A stretch of 64,000 nt of DNA from Mesorhizobium temperatum (GTDB taxonomy: Bacteria; Pseudomonadota; Alphaproteobacteria; Rhizobiales; Rhizobiaceae). Under the pieces are notes generated by a model, which made no database searches, was not told the DNA's origin, and saw only the letters and a program-made list of their open reading frames with translations. Shown here piece by piece: positions 25,751-35,012 of this stretch (the first letter of the stretch is position 1; each line of letters opens with the position of its first letter). The DNA lies in NCBI RefSeq assembly GCF_002284575.1, contig NZ_NPKJ01000073.1, forward strand, positions 1 through 64,000. Reading direction: 5' to 3'. The position numbers and the translations under genes were made by a program.

Positions 25751-26693
25751 TGTGAAGGCCCTGGCGACACGGATCAGGGAAGAAGTGGCCAAGGCGATCA
25801 CCGGGCAGCACGACACGGTCGACCTGATGCTGATCGCCTTGTTCGCCGGCGGGCATATCCTGCTGGAAGGCCCTCCGGGCACGGCCAAGACAATGACCGC
25901 GCGCTGCTTCGCCCAGGCCCTGGGTGTCGCCTACGGACGCATCCAGTTCACGCCGGACCTGATGCCTGGCGATATCGTCGGATCGAACATCTACAATTTC
26001 CAGACCGGACAGTTCACGCTGACGCGCGGTCCGATCTTCTGCGACCTTTTGCTTGCCGACGAGATCAACCGCACGCCGCCCAAAACACAGGCAGCACTTC
26101 TGGAGGCGATGCAGGAGCATGCGGTCACCTTCGACGGCACCACGCATTCGCTGGGCCGCAACTTCATGGTGGTCGCGACCCAGAACCCGATCGAGCATCA
26201 GGGCGTCTATCCCCTGCCCGAGGCGCAACTCGACCGCTTCCTGTTCAAGCACCGGGTCAGCTATCCCGGCCCCGAGGAGGAACGGGCCATCATCATCCAC
26301 CATGGCGGCGGCTCCGCCTCGCACGACATCGGGCAATACGGCATCAAGGCCCAGGCGGACCGCAAGACACTGGAGAAGGCGCTCGAAACCGTCGGCTCCG
26401 TCACACTTGTCGACGACGTCGTCGGCTACATCGCGGCGCTGGTGCGCGCCACACGCGACACCGCCGATTTGGAGGTTGGCGCCAGTCCACGCGCGGGCGC
26501 CATGCTGGCCAGGGCGGCACGGGCGCGGGCGACGCTGGACGGGCGCGCCTATGTGATCCCCGACGACGTCAAGGCGCTGGCGGTGCCGGCGCTGCGCCAT
26601 CGCGTCATCCTGTCCCCGGCCGCGCAGATCGATGGCCGGCTGGTCGAGCAGATCGTCTCCGACCTGGTCGATCAGACGGAAGCGCCGCGTTGA
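25737..26693 (+). CDS. MoxR-family AAA+ ATPase
   Basis: A 318-residue AAA+ ATPase: Walker A GPPGTAKTMT (about 41-50), Walker B LLLADEINRTPP, sensor 1 VVATQNPIEHQG and arginine-finger region EAQLDRFLFKH. MoxR proteins act as chaperone-like ATPases with von Willebrand-type partners, here the DUF58 protein next door. The GTG start at 25,737 has AAGGAGG upstream and overlaps DUF4350 by 14 bases. Confidence 0.95.
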   Translation: MNVDDVKALATRIREEVAKAITGQHDTVDLMLIALFAGGHILLEGPPGTAKTMTARCFAQALGVAYGRIQFTPDLMPGDIVGSNIYNFQTGQFTLTRGPIFCDLLLADEINRTPPKTQAALLEAMQEHAVTFDGTTHSLGRNFMVVATQNPIEHQGVYPLPEAQLDRFLFKHRVSYPGPEEERAIIIHHGGGSASHDIGQYGIKAQADRKTLEKALETVGSVTLVDDVVGYIAALVRATRDTADLEVGASPRAGAMLARAARARATLDGRAYVIPDDVKALAVPALRHRVILSPAAQIDGRLVEQIVSDLVDQTEAPR

Positions 26694-28000
26694 TCTATCC
26701 GAGCGGCCGAGCAGTGTGGACGGCAGCGGCGGGCGCGGTGCCGGCCTTCCTGGTCGCGCTGGTGCTGCCGTCGCTCTGGTATCTCGGATTGCTGTGGATC
26801 TGCGTGCTCCTCGCCTTCCTGGCGGTGGACGCCGCGGCAGGACGCGGGCGGGCATCGCTGGACGCCAGCCTCCACACGCCGCCGCAGGTCGGCGTCGGCG
26901 GCCAATTCATCGTCCATGTCGCCGCCAATTTTGCGAGCCGGACGCGGACCCTGGAGGCGCGCGTCGGCCATGATGCGCGCCTGGCGCCGATGGGCGGAAC
27001 CGGCGGAGCCCTGGTCCCCACCAGCGACGGCGGATCGCTCGACCTTCGGTTTCAGGCGCTACGGCGCGGCATCGCCAGCTTCGATCGTCTGTGGGTGCGC
27101 TGGCGCGGGCCGTTCGGACTGGTCTGGAACCAGGCCGTCCTGCCGATGGAAAGCAAGGTGGCAGTGTTGCCCGACGTCCGCAGCGCCCGCGACCAGGCGA
27201 TCACGCTGCTGCAGCGTGACGCCCTGCCCGACGGGCATGCGCAGCGCCGGGCCGGACAGGGCCGGGAGTTCGAGGCGCTCAAGGACTACCAGCCCGGCAT
27301 GGGCCGGCGGATGATCGACTGGAAGCGCAGCGCCCGCCACGGCAGGCTTCTGGCACGCGAGTTCCGCATCGAGGAGAACAACAACATCGTGCTGGCGATC
27401 GACAGCGGACGCCTGATGTGCGAGCCGGTCGACGGCGTGCCGAAGGTGGACCGGGCGGTGGCGGCCGCCATGCTGTCGGCGTTCGTTGCGCTCAAGGGCG
27501 GCGACATGGTCAGCCTGTTCGGCTTCGATGCGCGGCCGCGCGTCGCCAGCGGCGCGGTGCGCGGCTCGGCCAGCTTCGCGATGATCCAGAAGCGGGCGGC
27601 AGAGATCGACTATTCCAACGAGGAGACCAATTTCACCCTGGCGCTGACCACGCTTGCGGCACGGCTCGACCGACGCTCGCTGGTGATCATCTTCACCGAC
27701 TTCGTCGATCCGATCAGCGCGGAATTGATGCTGCGCACCGTCGGTCGGCTCACCGAGCGGCATCTGGTGCTGTTCATGATGATCAGGGATGTCGAGCTGG
27801 AGAGCTTGGCCGACATGCCGCCTTTGTCCGGCGAGGATGTCGCCCGCGCCGTCGTCGCCGGCGGGCTTTTGCGCGAAAGGCAGGTCGTCATCGGCCGGTT
27901 GCGGCTGCTTGGTGCGCATGTGATCGAAGCCGACCATCAAAGGCTGGGGCCGGCGCTGGTCGAGCGCTACCTGCAGCTCAAGCGGGAGGATCTGTTGTGA
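26690..28000 (+). CDS. DUF58-domain protein (vWA-like)
   Basis: A 436-residue protein. Two hydrophobic helices at the N-terminus (about 10-45), then a beta-rich part and the DUF58 signature GREFEALKDYQPGMGRRMID followed by WKRSARHGRLLAREFRIEEN. A vWA-like domain follows, with a MIDAS-type DSGR and TDFVD. It is the usual substrate or partner of MoxR ATPases. The TTG start overlaps the MoxR stop (TTGA). Confidence 0.92.
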   Translation: MIYPSGRAVWTAAAGAVPAFLVALVLPSLWYLGLLWICVLLAFLAVDAAAGRGRASLDASLHTPPQVGVGGQFIVHVAANFASRTRTLEARVGHDARLAPMGGTGGALVPTSDGGSLDLRFQALRRGIASFDRLWVRWRGPFGLVWNQAVLPMESKVAVLPDVRSARDQAITLLQRDALPDGHAQRRAGQGREFEALKDYQPGMGRRMIDWKRSARHGRLLAREFRIEENNNIVLAIDSGRLMCEPVDGVPKVDRAVAAAMLSAFVALKGGDMVSLFGFDARPRVASGAVRGSASFAMIQKRAAEIDYSNEETNFTLALTTLAARLDRRSLVIIFTDFVDPISAELMLRTVGRLTERHLVLFMMIRDVELESLADMPPLSGEDVARAVVAGGLLRERQVVIGRLRLLGAHVIEADHQRLGPALVERYLQLKREDLL

Positions 28001-29028
28001 GCGCGCCAGTACCCGGCGATGCGGTACGCGGTGATGCCGTACGCCAGTCGCTGGCCAGCTTCCGCCGGGAGCGCGAGGCCGACTGGAAGGCGTTCGAGAC
28101 GCTTCTCGCCCGCGTCGAGAAACGCGCGCCGCGGGCGCTGTCGGAAGAAGAACTGCTGTCGCTGCCGCTGCTCTACCGTTCGGCATTGTCTTCCCTTTCG
28201 GTGGCGAGAGCGACATCCCTCGACAGCGCGCTGATAGCCTATCTCGAATCCCTGTCCCTGCGAGGATATTTCTATCTCTACGGGGCACGCCGCGGACTAC
28301 GGCAGCGTGTTGGCGATTTCTTCCTGCACGACTGGCCCGGCGCCATCCGCGACTTGTGGCGCGAGACGCTGGTGTCGGTGGCGCTGATGTTTGTCGGCAT
28401 CGGCGCCGGCGCCTGGCTGGTAGCGTCCGACAAGGGCTGGTTCGACGCGATCATCCCGTCGGGGCTGGCCGCCGGCCGTGGCCCAGACGCTTCTGCCGAG
28501 CTGCTCCGCACGATGCTCTATGATGGCGACAACGGCTTTCTCTCAGGCTTTGCCGCTTATCTTTTCACCCACAACGTCCAGGTCGCAATCCTGGCCTTCG
28601 CCCTTGGATTTGCCTTCGCCGCGCCGACGGTGCTGCTGATGCTGTTCAACGGCTGCATGCTGGGTGCGCTGTTCCAAGTCTATTGGGCAAAGGGGCTTGG
28701 CATGGAACTTGGCGGCTGGCTGGCCATTCACGGCACCACCGAATTGTTCGCCATCGCGCTGGCCGGCGCTGCCGGCATGCGCATCGGCACGCGCATCGCC
28801 TTTCCCGGCGAGTTGACCCGCATGACGGCAGCGGCCCATGCCGGACGCGTCGCGGCGACCGCGATGGTCGGCGTTTCGGTCATGCTGCTGTTTGCCGGAC
28901 TGCTCGAGGGTATTGGCAGGCAGACAATCACCAGCGATGCCACCCGCTATGCCATTGGCGGCGGCATGCTCGCACTGTGGATCGGCTATTTCTACCTGTT
29001 CCAGATGGTGCGCAATGGCGACCGCTAG
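27997..29028 (+). CDS. SpoIIM/DUF95-like membrane protein
   Basis: A 343-residue protein. A soluble helical N-terminus (about 1-110) is followed by five or six transmembrane helices, with FLSGFAAYLFTHNVQVAILA and the family motif LFNGCMLGALFQVYWAKGLG ... WLAIHGTTELFAIALAGAAG. The homologue SpoIIM helps remodel the septal wall in sporulating Bacillus; here, in a non-sporulating organism, the role is unknown. The GTG start overlaps the DUF58 stop. Confidence 0.9.
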   Translation: MSAPVPGDAVRGDAVRQSLASFRREREADWKAFETLLARVEKRAPRALSEEELLSLPLLYRSALSSLSVARATSLDSALIAYLESLSLRGYFYLYGARRGLRQRVGDFFLHDWPGAIRDLWRETLVSVALMFVGIGAGAWLVASDKGWFDAIIPSGLAAGRGPDASAELLRTMLYDGDNGFLSGFAAYLFTHNVQVAILAFALGFAFAAPTVLLMLFNGCMLGALFQVYWAKGLGMELGGWLAIHGTTELFAIALAGAAGMRIGTRIAFPGELTRMTAAAHAGRVAATAMVGVSVMLLFAGLLEGIGRQTITSDATRYAIGGGMLALWIGYFYLFQMVRNGDR

Positions 29029-29881
29029 ACGCTCCGCGCTGGCGACAATGCGATCGCTGATCACGCCTGAAGGTGTCGATCTCCAGATAAAGCTGGCCGA
29101 CGCCGGCACACGGGCTGCCGCTTTCCTGCTCGATGTCGTGTTTATCGCCACGGCTGCAATCGCGGTCACGATTGTTGCGCTGTTCGGGGTGAGAGGTCTT
29201 GGCAGCGATGAGATGCAGCCGCTTTTCATCGTCTGGATCATCGCGATCTTTTTCCTGCGCAACGTCTATTTCATCGCCTTCGAGGCGGGTCGGCGCGCGT
29301 CGACGCCCGGCAAACGGATCGTCGGCATCAGGGTGGCGTCACGCAACGGAGCCGGCCTCTCGGTCGATCAGGTCATCGCCCGCAATCTAATGCGCGAGAT
29401 CGAAGTCTTTCTGCCGCTGTCGATTATCGCCGGACGGAGTGGGATGGGCGTCGCCGATACGCTGACGACAGTTTTCGGACTGGTGTGGGCACTGCTGTTC
29501 GCCCTGTTCCCGCTTTTCAATCGCGACCGCATGCGGATTGGCGATCTCCTGGCGGGAACCTGGGTCGTCGAAGCGCCGAAGCGCACGCTGATGGAGGATC
29601 TGTCGGCAAGACAGGATCCGGTCGCCAAGACTTTTCAGTTCAGCCACGCCCAGCTCGATGCCTATGGCATCGCCGAGCTGCACAAGCTGGAGGAAGTGCT
29701 GCGCCGCGACGACTATTTCGCGCTGCGGGCGGTGGCTGAAACGATCGGGCGCAAGATCGGCTCAACGCCGCAGGCGCATGACGCCCGCCCGTTCCTAACG
29801 GCGTATTACGGCGAGCTGCGAGCCCATCTCGAGCGAAAGCTGCTGCTCGGCAACCGTAAGGCGGACAAGTACCAGCGGTAG
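29015..29881 (+). CDS. RDD-family membrane protein
   Basis: A 288-residue protein. The RDD domain has Arg/Asp pattern DAGTRAAAFLLDVVFIATAA and RRASTPGKRIVGIRVASRNG, with four hydrophobic helices. A C-terminal soluble extension (LSARQDPVAKTFQFSHAQLD ... YYGELRAHLERKLLLGN) is about 100 residues. RDD proteins are linked to transport or ion antiport in some species. It overlaps the SpoIIM-like gene by 14 bases; the ATG at 29,048 is an alternative start. Confidence 0.88.
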   Translation: MATARRSALATMRSLITPEGVDLQIKLADAGTRAAAFLLDVVFIATAAIAVTIVALFGVRGLGSDEMQPLFIVWIIAIFFLRNVYFIAFEAGRRASTPGKRIVGIRVASRNGAGLSVDQVIARNLMREIEVFLPLSIIAGRSGMGVADTLTTVFGLVWALLFALFPLFNRDRMRIGDLLAGTWVVEAPKRTLMEDLSARQDPVAKTFQFSHAQLDAYGIAELHKLEEVLRRDDYFALRAVAETIGRKIGSTPQAHDARPFLTAYYGELRAHLERKLLLGNRKADKYQR

Positions 29882-29906
29882 CCAACGCCCCACCAACGAG
29901 ACTGCT

Positions 29907-30182
29907 ATGAACACATCTCTATCCGAGCTTGAACTTCAAGAGATGGAAGCCCGAGTTTCCGCGGCCCAAGCAGGCCCGTGGAAATCATGGGTCGAGGGCC
30001 GAGATTTTCTCGGAGGATCGAATTTCATCCAAACCGGCCAAGGGCGGGATCGAGGCGAAGACATCGAAATGACTGGCGGGACGGCTGCGGATCAGGATTT
30101 CATGGCCGCCGCGCGTCAGGATGTTCCTCGCCTGATCGCCGAAGTGCGCAGAGTCCGCGCGCTCCTCGATCGAGCAAATTAG
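29907..30182 (+). CDS. Small acidic hypothetical protein
   Basis: A 91-residue protein, MNTSLSELELQEMEARVSAA, with W-K-S-W-V-E-G-R-D near residue 25 and a helical end (DVPRLIAEVRRVRALLDRAN). Similar small proteins with an aromatic centre and terminal helix occur in many bacteria without a function. It follows the RDD gene by 25 bases but may be separate, since there is no overlap or clear ribosome site. Confidence 0.55.
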   Translation: MNTSLSELELQEMEARVSAAQAGPWKSWVEGRDFLGGSNFIQTGQGRDRGEDIEMTGGTAADQDFMAAARQDVPRLIAEVRRVRALLDRAN

Positions 30183-30204
30183 AAGGCAGCAAGGCTGCCT
30201 CCTA

Positions 30205-30891
30205 CTAACCCACCCATTTCTCGTAGTCGGACACGAGCAGGTGCAGCGGCGCGACGTCCTCGTCGATGTCCGCGAAACGGCCAATCGGTTCGCGGAAGAC
30301 ATTGTCGGTGAGATCGTCGTTGACGGTCGACACCTCGCCGATCAGCACATCCTTGCCTTCGGCCCAGAACGCATGCCAGACGCCTGGCAAAAGCGTGACG
30401 CTCTCGCCCGGATCGAGCTTCAGCAGCCCGCCCGCTGGCAGCCTGTGGATGGTTCCGTCGACAGGCACCGATACCTCGGCCTTCGGATCGATGCCGCCAT
30501 CGCGATCGTGCATGAACAGTTCCAGCACCAGTCTGCCGCCACCACGGTTGATGATGTCTTCGGCCTTGATGTTGTGGCGATGCATTGGCGACAGCTGGTC
30601 CTTGCGCGAGATCATGATCTTTTCGGCATAGAGCATGCCCATGCCCTTCTTCATGTCCTCGTAGCGACCGTTGCGAACGGTGAACAGGAAGAGGCCGAGC
30701 TCGTCGAACTTGCCCTGGCCGTAGTCGGTGATGTCCCAGCCGAGCCGGGAGGAGAAGATGGCCGACGAATCCTGCCGGCGCGCCTTCATTTGTTCCGGGG
30801 TCCAGTAGGCGAAGGGCGGCATGATGTAGCCGAACGAATGGATGAAGGCATCGGCGTCGCGGATGATATCATTGATGGTGGAGCGTTTCAT
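30205..30891 (-). CDS. D-lyxose/D-mannose isomerase family protein
   Basis: A 228-residue cupin-fold sugar isomerase. MKRSTINDIIRDADAFIHSF is the typical N-terminus; metal ligands are in SPMHRHNIKAEDIINRGGG (two His and Glu) and LLPGVWHAFWAEG (His). The family interconverts D-lyxose and D-xylulose or D-mannose and D-fructose using Mn. It diverges from the PLP-enzyme gene across 152 bases. Substrate is inferred from the family only. Confidence 0.88.
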   Translation of the reverse strand: MKRSTINDIIRDADAFIHSFGYIMPPFAYWTPEQMKARRQDSSAIFSSRLGWDITDYGQGKFDELGLFLFTVRNGRYEDMKKGMGMLYAEKIMISRKDQLSPMHRHNIKAEDIINRGGGRLVLELFMHDRDGGIDPKAEVSVPVDGTIHRLPAGGLLKLDPGESVTLLPGVWHAFWAEGKDVLIGEVSTVNDDLTDNVFREPIGRFADIDEDVAPLHLLVSDYEKWVG

Positions 30892-31043
30892 GGTCGTGGT
30901 TTCCTTCCCGTCGGCCTAGGCGATCTCCAAACCGAATAGCCGAACGCCGATCCGGTGTCGACGTAAACTGCATGGGCTGGCCTCATGACATCCGGTCCGA
31001 TCAAGGCCATAACGGCAACCAGTTTTCCTGATGGTGGCATTCC

Positions 31044-32102
31044 ATGCTGAGCATAGACGACCTCGACACGCCGGCGATCCTGATCGATGTCGACCGCGCC
31101 GAAGCCAACATCGCGCGGGCGCAGGCCCATGCCAACCGCCATGGGCTGAAGCTCAGGCCGCACATCAAGACCCACAAACTGCCTTACTGGGCAAAGAAGC
31201 AGATCGCGGCGGGTGCCGTCGGAATCACCTGCCAGAAGATCGGTGAAGCCGAGGTGATGGCCGATGCCGGCCTCACCGACATTTTTCTGCCTTACAACAT
31301 TCTGGGCAGGGCCAAGCTGGAGCGCCTCAAGGCGCTGCACGGCCGTGTGACGCTGTCGGTGACATCAGACAGCATGGATACGCTTAACGGGCTCGACGCC
31401 ACCTTCACCGATCCCGGCCAGCCGCTACAGGTGCTGGTGGAATGTGATACCGGCATGGGCCGCTGCGGCGTCCAGTCGGCCAGCGAGGCGGTCGCATTGG
31501 CCAGAGAGATCGACAAGGCCAAGGGGCTCGCCTTCGGCGGGCTGATGACCTATCCGGCGGCAGGCCGCGCTGCCGAGGCCGAGACGCGGCTCGCCGATGC
31601 GCGCCAGGCGCTCGCCGCATCCGGCCTTGCCTGCCAACGCATATCCAGCGGCGGCACGCCGGATATGTGGCGCTCAAGCGAGGTTTCGGTCGTCACCGAG
31701 TACCGCCCCGGCACCTACATCTATCTCGACCGCTACCAGGTCGCCAAGGGCGTCGGAAGCCTCGACGATTGCGCGCTGACGGTGCTGTCGACGGTGGTCA
31801 GCCATCCGACGCCGACACGGGCCATCCTCGATGCCGGCAGCAAGGCCTTGTCCAGCGACACGCTGGGGCTGGCCGATTTCGGCGAATTGCTGGGCGTTCC
31901 GGGTGCCACCGTCACCAGCCTCAGCGAGGAGCACGGCAACGTCACGCTTTACGGCGACGCCAGGCTGCGTATCGGCGAGCGCGTGCGCGTCGTGCCCGAC
32001 CATTGCTGCGTCGTCACCAATCTGTTCGATGAGGTGCATCTGATCGCCGGAGAACGGGTGCTGGAGACGCTGCCGGTGGCGGCGCGCGGCCGCATGGGGT
32101 GA
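31044..32102 (+). CDS. D-threonine aldolase-like (DSD1 family) PLP enzyme
   Basis: A 352-residue fold-type III PLP enzyme. The N-terminal barrel has LDTPAILIDVDRAEANIARA and the PLP lysine in LRPHIKTHK (about residue 44). SSGGTPDM binds phosphate, and the C-terminal PDHCCV gives the divalent-metal ligands of this family. Members cleave D-threonine or dehydrate D-serine or D-threo-3-hydroxyaspartate. Which substrate applies here cannot be decided from sequence. Confidence 0.88.
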   Translation: MLSIDDLDTPAILIDVDRAEANIARAQAHANRHGLKLRPHIKTHKLPYWAKKQIAAGAVGITCQKIGEAEVMADAGLTDIFLPYNILGRAKLERLKALHGRVTLSVTSDSMDTLNGLDATFTDPGQPLQVLVECDTGMGRCGVQSASEAVALAREIDKAKGLAFGGLMTYPAAGRAAEAETRLADARQALAASGLACQRISSGGTPDMWRSSEVSVVTEYRPGTYIYLDRYQVAKGVGSLDDCALTVLSTVVSHPTPTRAILDAGSKALSSDTLGLADFGELLGVPGATVTSLSEEHGNVTLYGDARLRIGERVRVVPDHCCVVTNLFDEVHLIAGERVLETLPVAARGRMG

Positions 32103-32196
32103 GAAGCGGTCTGCGGAGCGGACGGAAAGCCAATTGCTTGGCTTTTCGAGCTTCGAACCCCTGAGCCTGCGAAGGGCCGGGCAAATCTGAAATTAG

Positions 32197-32961
32197 TCAG
32201 ACTGATTGCCGTTCTGCCTGCCTCGCCGCAACACGGCGCATGGAAATGACCCGGCGACGTCGGATTTCCGTGCGCATCGCCATCAGATGCAGCGCGAAAA
32301 ACAGCAAGGTAAAGCCCAGAGCCATTACCAGCAACGGCCGCAACAGGCTGGGATCGATGGTCGGCCCGCCGAGCCGGAACACCGAAGCCGGTTGATGCAG
32401 CGTGTTCCACCAGTCGACCGAGAATTTGATGATCGGGATGTTGATGAAGCCGACCAAGGTGATGATTGCGGCGGCCCAGGCGGCGCGCGCCGCATCGTCG
32501 AGTGCCCGCGTCAGCGCGATGATGCCGAGATACATCAGAAACAGCACGAACACCGACGTCAGCCGCGCGTCCCACACCCACCAGGTGCCCCACATCGGCT
32601 TGCCCCAGATCGAACCGGTGATCAGCGCGAGCGCTGTAAAGACGGCGCCGATGGGTGCCGCCGATTTCAGCGCGACGTCGGCCAGCGGATGGCGCCATAC
32701 CAGTGTGCCCAACGCGAAAACCGCCATCAGCGTGAAACACATCATGGCCAGCCAGGCGAAGGGCACATGGATATACATGATGCGCACGGTGATGCCTTGC
32801 TGGAAATCCTCCGGCGCAGTGAAGCTCATATAGAGCCCAGCGGCCAGGATGAGTGTGGCGATGGTCGCAAGCCACGGCACCACCTTGTCGGCCAAACCGA
32901 CAAACCGCGTCGGGTTGGCGAAATCCATCCAGCCGCTGAGGCGTGAAGTCAGGTCACTCAT
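32197..32961 (-). CDS. ccmC: Cytochrome c maturation heme transporter subunit CcmC
   Basis: A 254-residue inner-membrane protein with six hydrophobic segments and the heme-binding tryptophan-rich motif WGTWWVWDARLTS (about 125-137), between His residues in YIHVPFAW and WWNTLHQP. CcmC loads heme onto CcmE in the periplasm. Other ccm genes are not in this window directly downstream; the gene to its left is on the other strand. Length and motif are full. Confidence 0.95.
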   Translation of the reverse strand: MSDLTSRLSGWMDFANPTRFVGLADKVVPWLATIATLILAAGLYMSFTAPEDFQQGITVRIMYIHVPFAWLAMMCFTLMAVFALGTLVWRHPLADVALKSAAPIGAVFTALALITGSIWGKPMWGTWWVWDARLTSVFVLFLMYLGIIALTRALDDAARAAWAAAIITLVGFINIPIIKFSVDWWNTLHQPASVFRLGGPTIDPSLLRPLLVMALGFTLLFFALHLMAMRTEIRRRRVISMRRVAARQAERQSV

Positions 32962-33025
32962 GCGGCTTTACATAAACCGGCGATGGGTTTGGAGCAACTA
33001 CAGCGCCGTGTCGCAGGCGGGCCTT

Positions 33026-33226
33026 CCCTTCTCCCCCTGTGGGAGAAGGTGGATCGGCGCGTTAGCGCCGAGCCGGATGAGGGGTGCTGGAAGGAGTGAG
33101 GCGCGAATGATCCTATCTGCCGTGCGCCTGAATTTCGATTCTGGATGGAGGGTTGCGCTAAGCTGGAGCACCCCTTGTGTCCGACCGAGCTTCGCTCGGC
33201 CACCTTCTCCCACAGGGGGAGAAGGG
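33026..33226. repeat. Inverted pair of 27-bp Mesorhizobium-type intergenic repeats
   Basis: The sequences at 33,026-33,052 and 33,200-33,226 are exact reverse complements (core CCCTTCTCCCCCTGTGGGAG). Between them the arms continue with GAGCCGGATGAGGGG-like sequence. A half copy occurs near 80-107. Such mosaic palindromic elements are common between rhizobial genes. It fills the gap between ccmC and ndvA. Confidence 0.75.
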
Positions 33227-33239
33227 AGAGCCTGGCCGC

Positions 33240-35012
33240 TCAGGCGGCCTCGTCCGTGATGGTGCGGCTGAGGCGGCGGACTTCCTCGTCGTTGAGCAAG
33301 CCGCCGGCGCGCAGCAGGCTGGCGAAGCGGCCATTGCGCATCGACAATTCGGCGAACCCGCCCATTTCGACCACCTTGCCCTTGTCCATGAACACGACCA
33401 GATCAGCATCGCGAACGGTGGTCAGGCGGTGGGCGATGATGAAGGTAGTGCGGCCGCGCCGCAATTCGTCTATCGCTTCCTTGACGCGGTCTTCCGTCTC
33501 GACGTCGAGCGCGCTGGTCGCTTCGTCGAGCACCAGGATGGGCGAATCCTTCAGCACGGCGCGCGCGATCGCGATACGCTGGCGCTCGCCGCCCGAAAGC
33601 TGTCCGCCGCGTTCGCCGACGACCGTATCGTAGCCGTTGCTCTTCGACAGGATGAAATCCTGTGCGGCAGCGGCATTGGCGGCGGCGTGGACCTCATCAT
33701 AGGTCGCCTCGGCGCGCCCGACGCGAATATTGTCCTCGATCGAGCGGTTGAGCAGGCCAGCATCCTGGAACACGGTGGCGATCGAGTGGCGCAGCGACTT
33801 GCGGGTCACCGTGCGGGTATCGATGCCATCGATCAGGATGCGGCCGCTGGACGGCGCAAAGACGCGCTGCAAAAGATTGATGAGCGTGGTCTTGCCTGCG
33901 CCCGTCGGACCGACGATGGCGACGGTCTGGCCGGCGTGGACCTCGAACGACACGTCGTTCACGCCCTGCCCCGAATTGGCGAATTCGAAGCTGACGTTTT
34001 CAAAACGCACATGACCAGTGATGTTGCCGAGCTCACGCAAACCGTCCGGCTCGGCGGCGTCGGCCGCGGAGTCCTCGAGGCGGTAAAATTCCTCGAGCTT
34101 GGCCCTGGCTTCCGAAATCTGGTTGGCGAAGGCCGACATCTGGTCGAGCCGGGCAATCAGCAGCGTCGCAAAGCCGGTAAAGGCGATGACGTCACCGATA
34201 CGCAATTGGCCATGCATGACCAGGTAGGAGCCGATCAAAAGCACGACCATCATAGAAATGGTCGACGACAGGCGGTGCAGAGCGTTGGCCAAGGCCCACC
34301 AGTCGAGCACCGGATACTGGGCATCAAGCAGGTTCTTGACATAGCGCTTCAAGGCGTCGGTCTCATGGCCGATGCGATTGTAGCTCTGCAGCACGGCGAC
34401 ATTGCTGACCGAGTCGCTCACATGCGCGAACACTTTGTGAAAGTGCCGCTCCACGGACGCTTGGCCTTCCCTCGTACGCCGCATCACCAGCCGCCCGATT
34501 GCGACATAGAGCGCGCCCAGCGCCAGCAGGACCATCGACATGCGAATATCCATGCTGAGCGCAGTCGGCACCAGCAGAACCAGTGCGACAACGGTGGACA
34601 AATGCTGCCTCATGAACTCGAGCCAGAGACTGAACAAGGTCTCGACTGCGCGCAGAAGCGTATGCAGGGAATTGGAGGTGCCGCGCTGATGATGCCAAGC
34701 AAGCGGCATGGTGATCACGCGCTCGAATGACTGGCAGAGAACCTCGCTGCGCCGTGCATGGGCAAAGCGGTCGGCGCCGCGCGCCACCAGAACGAAGGCG
34801 ACGACGTTGAAGACGCCGATACCGGCCCATACGGCGAGCGTCGAAAAGACCGAGCCGCCGTCCGAAATAGCATCGATCACCCGTCCGAACATGATCGGCT
34901 CAAGGATGGCGATAATGGCAAGCGCGACATTCGCTCCGCAGATAAACGCTACGCGTTTCCTGTCGGCGGCGAGATAACCAAGCGCTCTCCAGTAGATCTG
35001 CAGAAGGGACAC
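33240..35012 (-). CDS. ndvA: Cyclic beta-1,2-glucan ABC exporter
   Basis: A 590-residue half transporter: an N-terminal membrane domain with about six helices (residues 15-310) and a C-terminal ATPase with Walker A GPTGAGKTT, signature LSGGERQRIAIARA, Walker B ILVLDEATSALD and H-loop IIAHRLTT. The N-terminal MSLLQIYWRALGYLAADRKR is typical of NdvA/ChvA. It exports cyclic glucans made by NdvB, whose gene lies just upstream on the same strand. The 360-base gap suggests a separate promoter. Confidence 0.95.
   Translation of the reverse strand: MSLLQIYWRALGYLAADRKRVAFICGANVALAIIAILEPIMFGRVIDAISDGGSVFSTLAVWAGIGVFNVVAFVLVARGADRFAHARRSEVLCQSFERVITMPLAWHHQRGTSNSLHTLLRAVETLFSLWLEFMRQHLSTVVALVLLVPTALSMDIRMSMVLLALGALYVAIGRLVMRRTREGQASVERHFHKVFAHVSDSVSNVAVLQSYNRIGHETDALKRYVKNLLDAQYPVLDWWALANALHRLSSTISMMVVLLIGSYLVMHGQLRIGDVIAFTGFATLLIARLDQMSAFANQISEARAKLEEFYRLEDSAADAAEPDGLRELGNITGHVRFENVSFEFANSGQGVNDVSFEVHAGQTVAIVGPTGAGKTTLINLLQRVFAPSSGRILIDGIDTRTVTRKSLRHSIATVFQDAGLLNRSIEDNIRVGRAEATYDEVHAAANAAAAQDFILSKSNGYDTVVGERGGQLSGGERQRIAIARAVLKDSPILVLDEATSALDVETEDRVKEAIDELRRGRTTFIIAHRLTTVRDADLVVFMDKGKVVEMGGFAELSMRNGRFASLLRAGGLLNDEEVRRLSRTITDEAA

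Noticed and set aside
24512..25888. A 458-codon minus-strand frame opposite DUF4350
   Set aside because: Shadow frame; the plus-strand gene has coupled starts, membrane helices and family motifs.
27059..28288. A 409-codon minus-strand frame opposite the DUF58 gene
   Set aside because: Shadow frame without motifs; the plus-strand DUF58 gene explains the region.
33177..34730. A 517-codon plus-strand frame opposite ndvA
   Set aside because: Shadow of the NdvA gene; no recognisable domains or start context.
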